Positions 8,838-16,502 of a stretch of 64,000 nucleotides of DNA are shown piece by piece. The notes beneath the pieces are model-generated. The model searched no databases. It was not told where the DNA came from and was given only the letters and a program-made list of their open reading frames with translations. The first letter of the stretch is position 1. Each line of letters opens with the position of its first letter. Made by a program: the position numbers and the translations under genes. Source of the DNA: Moorena sp. SIOASIH (lineage in GTDB: Bacteria; Cyanobacteriota; Cyanobacteriia; Cyanobacteriales; Coleofasciculaceae). Location: NCBI RefSeq assembly GCF_010671925.1, contig NZ_JAAHIH010000003.1, forward strand, positions 124,001 through 188,000, given 5' to 3'.

Positions 8838-11800
8838 TTATAAGCGTGAATGCGCAATATAAGAGTAAGGAAGTCTACACCGATCGCCGTGAAATAAATC
8901 ATAGTTGAGCTCACCTAGACCCCCTACCCTTGAACCATGGGGTCTAGTCAAACCCATTTCCAGTTGGGTTACAGTTGATTGAAAGACGCTCAGCAATTGC
9001 GCAGATATCCCACCTTTCACCCATCGCCACCAGCGTAGAAAATATGCCTCAATGCGCTCAATGGGCGCACCACGCTCATAAAGCCGAGCCACATTTTCCA
9101 CCATCCGTTCCACGGTCTTCCTCGCGATTCCTAAACCCGAGGTCGAAAACCAATAGCCCAAAAAATCAAAGCCACTGGCGATGCGACCGATAATGGTGTT
9201 ACGGTCGATGCCTGGTATTATCCAGGGCACCTCCGCTTCAGAACTGGACGTGAAACTTTCGCCTCATCCAGCTCCTGAGTATCCTCAACCTTTCGGCTTG
9301 CCTAACGGCAGGCTCCAGTGGATTTCTTGGTGGCAGCTTTGATGTACTGCCATTAGGTTCTTTTGCTTCCAATTGTCGTGGTTTCCATCGATGTGATGAA
9401 GATGTACATATTCGTCGCTTAGGAACCTATGTCCGCAATGTCCACAGGAATGGTTTTGCTTTTTCAAAGCTTTAGAGGTAGCATCGTCGTATAATATGGA
9501 GTTCCTCAAACTCCAATAGACTAGGTCTCCATCGTAGGGGGACTTAGTCCCTTTAACGTTTACGTGTTGATTTTGTTCATACCCTACTGCTGGGAAGCCT
9601 TTCTTACATAGTTCATTGGCTCTATACCGGTTTACTTTCTTTTCCTTTCGGAATTTACGGTTTGTGGTTTTATTCATGAACCATAAACTATCTCGGGAAC
9701 TGCTCATGTCGCAGCTTTTATGGTAATTCCTCCATCCGCGCACGATTGGAGCTAATTTTTGGGCTTTTACTTCAGCGCCATAGTTCGAGTTGTTGACCAC
9801 GGCTTTAATCTTCTTTCGGATGTTCCGATGGTTTTCCACTGAGGGAATACATCGGAATTTTCCGTTTTTCTGGACTCTCATATGCCAGCCGAGGAAGTCA
9901 AATCCGTCTGTCGTTTTGGTCAGCTTGGTCTTTTCTTGATTTACCTCTAAGCCCCTTTGGGCTAGGAAGTTTCTCACTTTATCTAAAATCTTCTCAGCGT
10001 TGTCTCTAGGCTTAAGAATAAACACCATGTCATCCGCGTATCGGATGCTGGGGTGGATGTTTTCTATTCCGTCAAGCGCAATATTGGCTAAGAGTGGACT
10101 AACCACCCCACCTTGGGGCGTGCCTTGCTCCGGGAATTCCGGATTGATGCCTGCTTTTAGACATCTGAATATCCCCATCTTCAGACCCGCAGGTGCTAGC
10201 AATCTATCCATAATGGAGCTATGGGAGATGCGGTCAAAGCATTTCTTGATGTCTAGTTCGATTACCCTCTTTTTAATGCCGTTGCTGTTTGATTTTAGGT
10301 GTAGGAACAGGCGCTTTTGTGCGTCTTGGGCACTTCGGCCTGTCCTGAATCCGTAGCTGTCGGCACTGAATGTGGCCTCATGGGCTGGTTCGAGAGCATA
10401 CTTGGCTAGACATTGCCACGCTCTGTCTTGGATTGTCGGTACTTTCAACATTCTCGTACCCCCATTTTTCTTGGCTATGGGTATTGCCCTTAAGCCTTGG
10501 TGCGTCCAGTTTTCCGCACTGGATACTAGTTTTTTAAGTACCTCGAACCGTTCTTTGTAGGATAAGGATGATTTTCCGTCTACTCCTGCGGTTCTTTTTC
10601 CAAGATTTAGCTGTGTCACTTGACGGATTGCCAGCATTTGTGCTGAGCGGGATTTCAGAATTAGTTTTTGTAAAGACCGCGCCTTTCTCAGGTCACCATC
10701 TCGAACTGCTTTATACACTCGCTTTTGTAGGCGGAAAAGGTTCCGGCGGAGTTGCTTCCACTTTTGACTTTTCCAGAGGTCACTATATCTATTTGACATG
10801 TGTCTACCCGTGCTCTTCATCAGTTTTGTGTACTCTGGATACCCGCCACCAGTTTAATGATGGCATCCTACCCGACAGTGGGGATTGAGTTTGGCATAAC
10901 TTACCGAGGCTCGACTACACCTCAGACCCATATTTGCTGTCGTTTTTACTCGTTCCATCTATCAGATTGTTTTGGTGATTTAGGGCAGTCCAATTTGCCT
11001 ACCCCCTTCTCAGAGATTACAGCTATCGAAAAGATAACGCTGTGAGAATGAGAGGGTCAAGTCGCACATTTTTCATTCCAGATTGTGGCTTCATCCTTAG
11101 ACACTTTTCTAGGACTAGTTTTACCCATGTCACCTCCCCGTTAGCGCCAGTGATACCTATCTGCTTCGGTTCTGATTGCGCCCTGGTGCCAGCTTCACTC
11201 TGCGGAGTTGCCGCTCGCTCGGTGTGGCCAAGATAGGGAGTCACTTGTCTCTTCAAGGGGTGGGTTTTCACCACCATCCGAAAGACAGTTAGAACTTTGA
11301 GGTGTTTTTAACCTCGCGAGTCCCCTAGCTCATACCCCTCCAGTCGCTGGAGGCTCCTAGCTAGAACGAGCCGCACCTTCTCGGGATGTTTGATAACCTT
11401 TAACTCATGCATCACCTCGTTAGTGGCTTTGATGGCCTTGCGCAACTTCCAGCGGGTCGGTGCCAGAATAACCCAATCGTCCATGTATCTGACAATGAAA
11501 CAACCAAGCTGAGCCATCCGGTGATCCAATGGTTTCAGGAATAACGCTCCAATTAGTGGAGAAAGAGGGCATCCCAAGGAGATGCCCTTAGAAATATCAA
11601 AGTAGTCACCGCCATCAGAAACAAAGCGACGCAAAGAACCCCACAACAAACATTTAACCGCTTCATCACTTACATAGTTCCCCACAATATCCATCAAAAT
11701 AGAATGATTGATACTGGCGTAATAGCGTTTAACATCAGTGCGAAAGACAAAGGTATGTAACGAATCGTTCTCAGCCACCTCTCGCACCGCCCCCTTCAAG

Positions 11801-12129
11801 CCACCATGGCCAGCTAAATGAAAACATCGCGGGGAAAGGACGGGTTTCAAGTGTGCAGTTAATACTAAAGTCATCGCCTTCAACACCAACGCATCCAAAG
11901 ACGACCACCATTCATAGGACTGCTCCTCACCTCGAATTAAGCGCAATTCCCGAAATTGATACTTTCCCGAACGTATTTGCGCTTGTATAAGCGGTTTTTT
12001 CTCATGCCACCATCGTCTGACCTGCCAGACATCGGCATTATGATGATAATGTGCGCGTTTTTTGCACAGCCATTGATAGGCTGTATCTATCACCTCGTCT
12101 GAGGCAATTTTTTCGATGAGGGTAGACAT
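8838..12129 (-). CDS. Unclassified bacterial reverse transcriptase split by a group II intron (exons 12129-11377 and 9197-8838)
   Basis: Exon 1 (12129-11377, exactly 251 codons from ATG, MSTLIEKIAS) has RT motifs: FRTDVKRYYASINH (first catalytic Asp), GISLGCPLSPL and RYMDDWV (catalytic YMDD). It ends at KHPEK. Exon 2 (9197-8838) resumes with TIIGRIASGFDFLGYWFS and the tail ERIEAYFLRWWRWVKGGI. Known RTs of this type read HP-(E/D)-KT-x-IGR-x2-GFDFLGY without a break, so excising 9198-11376 restores a 370-residue protein in frame. Without splicing the protein stops at 11308. An earlier start (12159) is possible. It is neither the maturase of the nested intron nor a DGR-type RT (motif 4 is LGCPLSPL). 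Its biological role is unknown. Confidence 0.75.
9198..11376 (-). mobile_element. Complete group II intron with RT/HNH maturase
   Basis: On the minus strand the element begins GTGCGGCTCG (GUGYG 5' consensus) at 11376 and ends ...CGTAAC (AY 3' end) at 9198. Just upstream of the 3' end lies a classic domain V: GAGCTGGATGAGGCGAAAG, then TTTCACGTCCAGTTCT (about 9275-9241), followed by a domain VI-like hairpin with an unpaired A. Domains I-III occupy 10821-11376 and domain IV holds the maturase ORF. The open frame at 11023-11277 is ribozyme RNA and not a gene. Length is 2179 bp. The ends are set by the restored reading frame of the host RT gene. Confidence 0.9.
9285..10820 (-). CDS. ltrA: Group II intron-encoded reverse transcriptase/maturase with HNH endonuclease
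   Basis: 511 aa; the more typical start is Met8 at 10799 (MSNRYSDLWK). The RT domain has GFRTGRSAQDA, ELDIKKCFDRI (Asp), TPQGGVVSPLLANI and catalytic IRYADDMVF. Maturase domain X follows (PIVRGWRNYHK, about residues 345-365), then a C-terminal HNH zinc nuclease (HSCGHCGHRF, HLHHIDGNHDNWKQKNLMAVH) ending in the CHQEIHW type. It would bind its own intron RNA, promote splicing, and carry out target-primed reverse transcription. All catalytic residues and both CxxC pairs are present, so it looks functional. Confidence 0.95.
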   Translation of the reverse strand: MKSTGRHMSNRYSDLWKSQKWKQLRRNLFRLQKRVYKAVRDGDLRKARSLQKLILKSRSAQMLAIRQVTQLNLGKRTAGVDGKSSLSYKERFEVLKKLVSSAENWTHQGLRAIPIAKKNGGTRMLKVPTIQDRAWQCLAKYALEPAHEATFSADSYGFRTGRSAQDAQKRLFLHLKSNSNGIKKRVIELDIKKCFDRISHSSIMDRLLAPAGLKMGIFRCLKAGINPEFPEQGTPQGGVVSPLLANIALDGIENIHPSIRYADDMVFILKPRDNAEKILDKVRNFLAQRGLEVNQEKTKLTKTTDGFDFLGWHMRVQKNGKFRCIPSVENHRNIRKKIKAVVNNSNYGAEVKAQKLAPIVRGWRNYHKSCDMSSSRDSLWFMNKTTNRKFRKEKKVNRYRANELCKKGFPAVGYEQNQHVNVKGTKSPYDGDLVYWSLRNSILYDDATSKALKKQNHSCGHCGHRFLSDEYVHLHHIDGNHDNWKQKNLMAVHQSCHQEIHWSLPLGKPKG

Positions 12130-12650
12130 AAGCGCAATTCTACCACATGTGAGGTACAAATTTTTAGGTTTTAGGTTTTAGGTTTTAGGGAGTTTTAGCC
12201 GATGATGGGTGGGCAGTGCATCAGCAAGCTATGATCCGCAAGCTATAGTCCTACTAAGCACTGCCCACCAGCAACGGATAAATCAGCAAGGTTTGAATTA
12301 GGATTGGTTATAGTAAGGAATTTGTGGGCTCCGATAAACGCTTCTTAAAATAGGACTTACGCAAATCCCTCAATTTAACGCTACCTGTAGGGTGGACAAA
12401 ACCTAGCCCACCTCTATTTATAGTGTTTGGTAAGGTTTGCTAAGCAATTGTGCGTAAGTGCGTAAGAGATATTGACTAGGTAAGTACCAAAAAGGGGAAC
12501 GATAAGAAGGACAAGGCAAACAGGGGAAACAGAATGCTGCATTGTGAAGTAATCGGTGTAAACCAGTGTGCTTATAAGGCGTTGCTGAATTGCGGACATC
12601 TGGTTATTAAAGCCCCCGTTGGTCCCCCAAGCAATTGCTTCTTCGGCGGC
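12130..12650. other. Gene-free spacer with small interspersed repeats
   Basis: 12163-12190 holds four copies of TTTTAGG. 12200-12275 contains an inverted pair, GTGGGCAGTGC...GCACTGCCCAC. 12354-12460 is bounded by ACTTACGCAAAT and TTGTGCGTAAGT and resembles the ends of the element inside the PKS gene (62396-62570). No gene is evident. Confidence 0.6.
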
Positions 12651-13041
12651 TAGGGCGTGTTGTCAAAGTTTTCCCCAAGATTATGATCCCCCCCAGCCCC
12701 CCTTAAACAAAGGGGGGAGCCATATTCAAAGTCCCCCTTTTTTAAGGGGGATAATGGGGGATCTCCGAGGCTTGAAGACACTCCCTAGGACGTGTTGTCA
12801 AAGTTTTCCCCAAGATTATGATCCCCCCCAGCCCCCCTTAAACAAAGGGGGGAGCCATATTCAAAGTCCTTTTTTAAGGGGGATAATGGGGGATCTCCGA
12901 GGCTTGAAGACACTCCCTAGGGCGTGTTGTCAAAGTTTTCCGCCAGATTTGGATCCCCCCCAGCCCCCCTTAAAAAAAGGGGGGAGCCATATTCAAAGTC
13001 CCCCTTTTTTTAAGGGGGATAATGGGGGATCTCCGAGAAGG
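12651..13041 (+). repeat. Three tandem copies of a ~130-bp palindromic element
   Basis: Units begin at 12651, 12786 and 12918 with TAGGGCGTGTTGTCAAAG or a close variant. Each contains CCCCCCAGCCCCCCTTAAA, a GGGGGGAGCCATATTCAAAG centre, and TTAAGGGGGATAATGGGGGA. Unit lengths are about 135, 132 and 124 bp. Each unit can fold into a GC-capped hairpin. A single copy in the opposite orientation is at 5690-5830. The frame running through it is not a gene. Confidence 0.9.
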
Positions 13042-13215
13042 GGGCGAAACCATACTCAGAATCAGCAACGCCGTTATCGGAATAGTAAAACCGTTGATTT
13101 GACTTGACCGCCATGAAATCTTCCCACTGCTCCTTGATCTGCTAACTTCATCCTGTTGGGCCTAAGCTTTCATTGTAGAAAACTGTAAAAACACTATTAC
13201 TACTGAAATTAGGTC

Positions 13216-14175
13216 ATGCAAGACTTTCTAGAATATATGCGGACTCTACAGGTCCCCCAGGAGTTTGATAGACCCACCCAAGCCCAATCACCCAACACCT
13301 TTTCCATCGCTACCATCCAAAGTCTGGGTTCTCCCCAGCAAATTCCCCATTATGCCCGAAATCATGCTCTACTCCAGCATCCCTGGTTGCTGAATTTCCA
13401 AAATCTACCCTTAAGGCACACTCACCTAGAGGATTTACCCACTACTGATCAAAAATTAGGAGTCTTAGTTGCTGATCATCCCCGATTATCCTCTCTAATC
13501 ACGGAAACTAGCGTAAGTCGTAATCTAGAAACTTGGCTCAAGCAGCGTTATCTGATCAGTTGGTGTTTCCCCAATTGGCTCACTGCTGTTGCTTCTAAGC
13601 TACCTACACCCCAAACCCGAATCCCTTTATTAAAGAATCTGTATGAAGAACACGGATTATCGGGGAAACCTGGCCATAGCAAACCCCATCCTCAAATGTG
13701 GCAGCAGTTATTTGAAGAATTATCAGCGATTGACCTACTGTCACGCTACGCGATCGCACCAGGTCAGCCGATACCTCTACCTAAGTCATCACAAGAATTA
13801 TTACCAGGAACCCAACGCTACCTGCAAATTTACACAACTGCTTGCTTCCAATACCCCGCTGCCTTTGGATTGGGGATACTGGCTTTCACGGAATCTATCC
13901 TACCCTATGAAAACCAACTGATTTTAGCAGGTCTGAAAAAACTGGGTATTTCCACCAAAGGACAAGAATTCTTTGCCGTTCACTGCCACTGTGATCAAGA
14001 CCATGCTGAGGAAATCTTAGATGTGATTGAGCAAATCGCTAATTCTCCCCAAACCCTTTGGCAAGTATGGCAGGGCGTGGCAATGGCCGTTAGAGCTCGT
14101 CAGGGATTTTACGATGATTTGCATCGAGAATTGGTACTGCTACGTCAAAACACTGTTCAATCCAGTAAAGGTTAA
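13216..14175 (+). CDS. Haem-oxygenase-fold (TenA/PqqC-like) iron-containing redox enzyme
   Basis: 319 aa, ATG start. The helical C-terminal two-thirds resembles the TENA/PQQC and haem-oxygenase-like diiron oxidase group: NLYEEHG (about residue 142), a long helix with HPQMWQQLFEEL, and HCHCDQDHAEEI (about 255-266), which supply Glu and His residues in the positions used for metal binding in this fold. The substrate cannot be read from sequence; known members oxidise or decarboxylate amino acids, fatty acids or quinone precursors. The downstream permease starts only 5 bp after the stop, so the two are probably co-transcribed and may share a substrate. The family is fairly certain; the reaction is not. 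Confidence 0.72.
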   Translation: MQDFLEYMRTLQVPQEFDRPTQAQSPNTFSIATIQSLGSPQQIPHYARNHALLQHPWLLNFQNLPLRHTHLEDLPTTDQKLGVLVADHPRLSSLITETSVSRNLETWLKQRYLISWCFPNWLTAVASKLPTPQTRIPLLKNLYEEHGLSGKPGHSKPHPQMWQQLFEELSAIDLLSRYAIAPGQPIPLPKSSQELLPGTQRYLQIYTTACFQYPAAFGLGILAFTESILPYENQLILAGLKKLGISTKGQEFFAVHCHCDQDHAEEILDVIEQIANSPQTLWQVWQGVAMAVRARQGFYDDLHRELVLLRQNTVQSSKG

Positions 14176-14180
14176 GGGCT

Positions 14181-15305
14181 TTGGCGATTGAGAAAGTCAT
14201 CCCGCTCGTGCTTTTCATTGCTATTGGTTATGCCCTGAAAGGGAAATTTCAAAAACCTGTAGCAGTTGGTGCCATTAAAACGTTAATTATCAATGCCTTA
14301 CTTCCTGCGGCTCTATTCCTATCCACGATCAAAATTGATATAAGTCAAGGTTTACTCTCTCTACCGGCTTTCGGACTTGCTATCAATGTCTTCTTGTTAG
14401 GAATTGGATGGTTATTGACAGGTTTGGTGATTCCTAGCAAAGAAAAAGCTAAAGCCCGCTCGTTGATATTGATGTTTGCGTCTTTAGCTCCTGGCTTAAC
14501 AGTTTATCCGTTTACTCAGGAATTTTTAGGAGAGCAAGGACTAGCTCTAGCTGGGTTGGTGGATGTAGGGAATAAATGTTTTGTGCTAATCGGTCTTTAT
14601 GCTTTAGGGATGTATCTACACCAACGAACTGTTGATACTTCCCACATCAATCTCAGCAAATTCAAAACTATTGGACTGACTCTGATCCAAGAACCAGCAA
14701 ATTTGGCGTTGTTACTGGGTTTGTCGATAGGAGCATTAAATCTAGGTAAAACACTTATCCCAGAAATAGTGTTGCAGGCCCTGCAACGGTTAGCTGCTTG
14801 CACTACTCCCCTGATTCTCTTTTTTGTAGGGATTTCTCTGAAGCCGAAAACCTTACAATTACGGAAAATTTTACTAATTTTACTGGTTCGCTCAGCAGCA
14901 GGGTTCTGGTTTAGTGCAGGAGTACTGATTTTGTTTAAACCAGATACATTGGCAGAAAAGCTAATAGCTGTAGTTTTACCCCAAAGCGGATGCAGTTTGT
15001 GGCCGTTGCTGTACGCTTCCCAGATTAATATGCTCGACCAAGAAAAACATCGGCGTACTCACCCGACATTTGATACGGAATTTGCTCTAGGATTACTGAG
15101 CACTTCTATTCCGATATCGATTGGTGTTAATTTAATTATTTTTTCTAATAGCGCGTTTTTTATCTCTCCATCCCATCTGGGATTAGTCGGAAGTATCCTT
15201 TTGCTCCTGTTCAGTATAGCAAAGGGAATCAATCGGGAATCGGGAATCGGGAATCGGGAATCGGGAATCGGGAACAGAGAATCGGAAAGAGGGAATCGAG
15301 AATAG
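14181..15305 (+). CDS. AEC-family permease with a repeat-encoded C-terminal tail
   Basis: 374 aa, read from a TTG codon at 14181 because it abuts the upstream stop and the membrane fold begins at once (VIPLVLFIAIGYAL). About ten hydrophobic helices arranged as in auxin efflux carrier/malonate permeases, with NALLPAALF early and FFVGISLKP in the second half. Likely a plasma-membrane efflux or uptake carrier for a small organic anion. The last ~25 residues are not membrane sequence but NRESGIG repeats translated from the 7-bp GGGAATC array in which the frame ends. The native C-terminus was probably replaced or extended by repeat expansion. Confidence 0.8.
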   Translation: MAIEKVIPLVLFIAIGYALKGKFQKPVAVGAIKTLIINALLPAALFLSTIKIDISQGLLSLPAFGLAINVFLLGIGWLLTGLVIPSKEKAKARSLILMFASLAPGLTVYPFTQEFLGEQGLALAGLVDVGNKCFVLIGLYALGMYLHQRTVDTSHINLSKFKTIGLTLIQEPANLALLLGLSIGALNLGKTLIPEIVLQALQRLAACTTPLILFFVGISLKPKTLQLRKILLILLVRSAAGFWFSAGVLILFKPDTLAEKLIAVVLPQSGCSLWPLLYASQINMLDQEKHRRTHPTFDTEFALGLLSTSIPISIGVNLIIFSNSAFFISPSHLGLVGSILLLLFSIAKGINRESGIGNRESGIGNRESERGNRE

Positions 15306-15435
15306 CGATGGGTTGCATCAAGACAGGGAATCAAGGTCACAAAAGACTGTACCTCATAACTGCGAGAAACGCTATGATTTAATCGCAAAGGGAATCGGGA
15401 ATCGGGAATCGGGAATCGGGAATAGCGATGGGTTG
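15224..15435. repeat. GGGAATC 7-bp repeats and flanking duplicate
   Basis: Two arrays of GGGAATC (15224-15300 and 15389-15424), each followed by AATAGCGATGGGTTGCATCAAGA and then CTGTACCTCATAAC(T/A)GCGAGAAACGCT. The pair is a direct duplication of about 130 bp. The GTACCTCATA part matches the IS630-like ends seen at 39110 and 48256. Confidence 0.8.
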
Positions 15436-15504
15436 CATCAAGATAGGGAATCACTGTACCTCATAACAGCGAGAAACGCTGTGATTTAATTTTGGTTGTG
15501 AGCA

Positions 15505-15957
15505 TTAGGCGGTGGCGGGAAAACTGCCGCCAATGAAGTGAATATCACTGAAGGTTTCGATCCACAGACGAGCGCCACAACCCAATGGCTTATCTGGCTG
15601 ATAGACAATCCGACAAGGACCGAGGATTTCAACTTGATTGCCGTATAGATTGTTGCCGCTTCGTTTTACTGAAATTACTGGCTGACGCTCTTCGGGACTT
15701 TTGTGATTGTTGCTGCCAATGCGATTGCGGTTGACATTGATTTTGGCCAGAGCGGGAGGACGACTAGTACGCCATTTGCCCTTTGGTCCACGCTTCTTTT
15801 CTATGATTTGGGGCAGATGGTTGAACAGGGGAATAATCCAGAATTTCCCGCTTTTATAAGCACCCCGGACGCGACCATCATTGAGGAGTTGGCGCAAGCG
15901 TCGAGAAGAAATTCCTAAGAGAGAGGCGGCTTCAGTAGTACAAACGGACTTGTTCAT
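15505..15957 (-). CDS. Excisionase/MerR-like helix-turn-helix protein
   Basis: 150 aa, ATG start. Residues 5-45 form a winged HTH of the excisionase or MerR type (TTEAASLLGISSRRLRQLL, then NDGRVRGAYKSGKFWIIP). A basic linker (KKRGPKGKWRTSRPPA) and a C-terminal segment without recognised domain follow. Probably a small DNA-binding protein or a mobile-element accessory. No recombinase is adjacent. A perfect 18-bp inverted repeat lies about 50 bp upstream of the start. Confidence 0.65.
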   Translation of the reverse strand: MNKSVCTTEAASLLGISSRRLRQLLNDGRVRGAYKSGKFWIIPLFNHLPQIIEKKRGPKGKWRTSRPPALAKINVNRNRIGSNNHKSPEERQPVISVKRSGNNLYGNQVEILGPCRIVYQPDKPLGCGARLWIETFSDIHFIGGSFPATA

Positions 15958-16007
15958 CAGTGGATTTCCTTTACTCTTCCGATATCACTATTATAATCTC
16001 AAAAATA

Positions 16008-16065
16008 AGCTCATAGGGTGTTTGTCAACTATTGTTAATATTTATTTACAAACACCCTATGAGCT
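16008..16065. promoter_or_regulatory. Perfect 18-bp inverted repeat upstream of the HTH gene
   Basis: Left arm 16008-16025 (AGCTCATAGGGTGTTTGT) is the exact reverse complement of the right arm 16048-16065, with a 22-nt AT-rich loop. The position 50-108 bp upstream of the HTH start fits an operator or the terminus of a small element. No T tract follows, so a terminator is less likely. Confidence 0.6.
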
Positions 16066-16366
16066 AAGTTTAAATTGAGATAATTTTAGATAGTGCGCGT
16101 AGCGAGATGGGAGCTAAATCTCGACCAGATTCACAACGGAATAGTTAAACGGAGCAGGAGATAGGATTTTAGAGTTTTTGCGGCTGACTCAAAAATAGAC
16201 AATTTGAATGAGCTTACTAAAAAAGCGATCGCATCAGAATATTTCCGTTTTTGCCGATATGCTGATAACCCACCACTATTGAGTTGGGTTGGTAGGTTAT
16301 CAACGGGTTCAACCAGACCGATTACCGTAACCTACGGGTGCATCTCATTTTTACGGTTTTATCCGG

Positions 16367-16444
16367 TGGTGCGTTACGGGGTGGGCTATTTCAATGGTGG
16401 CGAAGAGGTAGAAAATCAGGGCGAGCCCACCCCTAACGCACCCT
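16367..16444. repeat. Short palindromic element (GGTGCGTTACGGGGTGGGC ends)
   Basis: Terminal sequences GGTGCGTTACGGGGTGGGC and GCCCACCCCTAACGCACC are near-perfect inverted repeats of about 18 bp around a 40-bp centre. It is typical of cyanobacterial small dispersed repeats. The open frame at 16204-16446 crosses it and is not a gene. The rest of 15958-16502 holds only the inverted repeat at 16008 and CTGACAG repeats before 16500. Confidence 0.65.
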
Positions 16445-16502
16445 AGGCAAAATTTACTGACAGCTGAAAGCTGATGGCTGACAGCTGACAGCTGACTGCT
16501 TA

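Noticed and set aside
11023..11277. 84-residue ORF on the minus strand
   Set aside because: It lies within the 5' ribozyme domains of the group II intron; its coding potential is incidental.
2530..12129. A diversity-generating retroelement using the RT to mutate kinase tails
   Set aside because: Differences among the kinase-tail copies include frameshifts, indels and all base changes and are not confined to adenines. The RT has LGCPLSPL in place of the SQ-type DGR motif, and no Avd gene or template/variable pair is seen.
12619..13107. 162-residue ORF
   Set aside because: It runs through three copies of a palindromic repeat and has repeat periodicity with no protein-like features.
16204..16446. 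80-residue ORF
   Set aside because: It overlaps a palindromic repeat and lacks a convincing ribosome-binding site or family resemblance.
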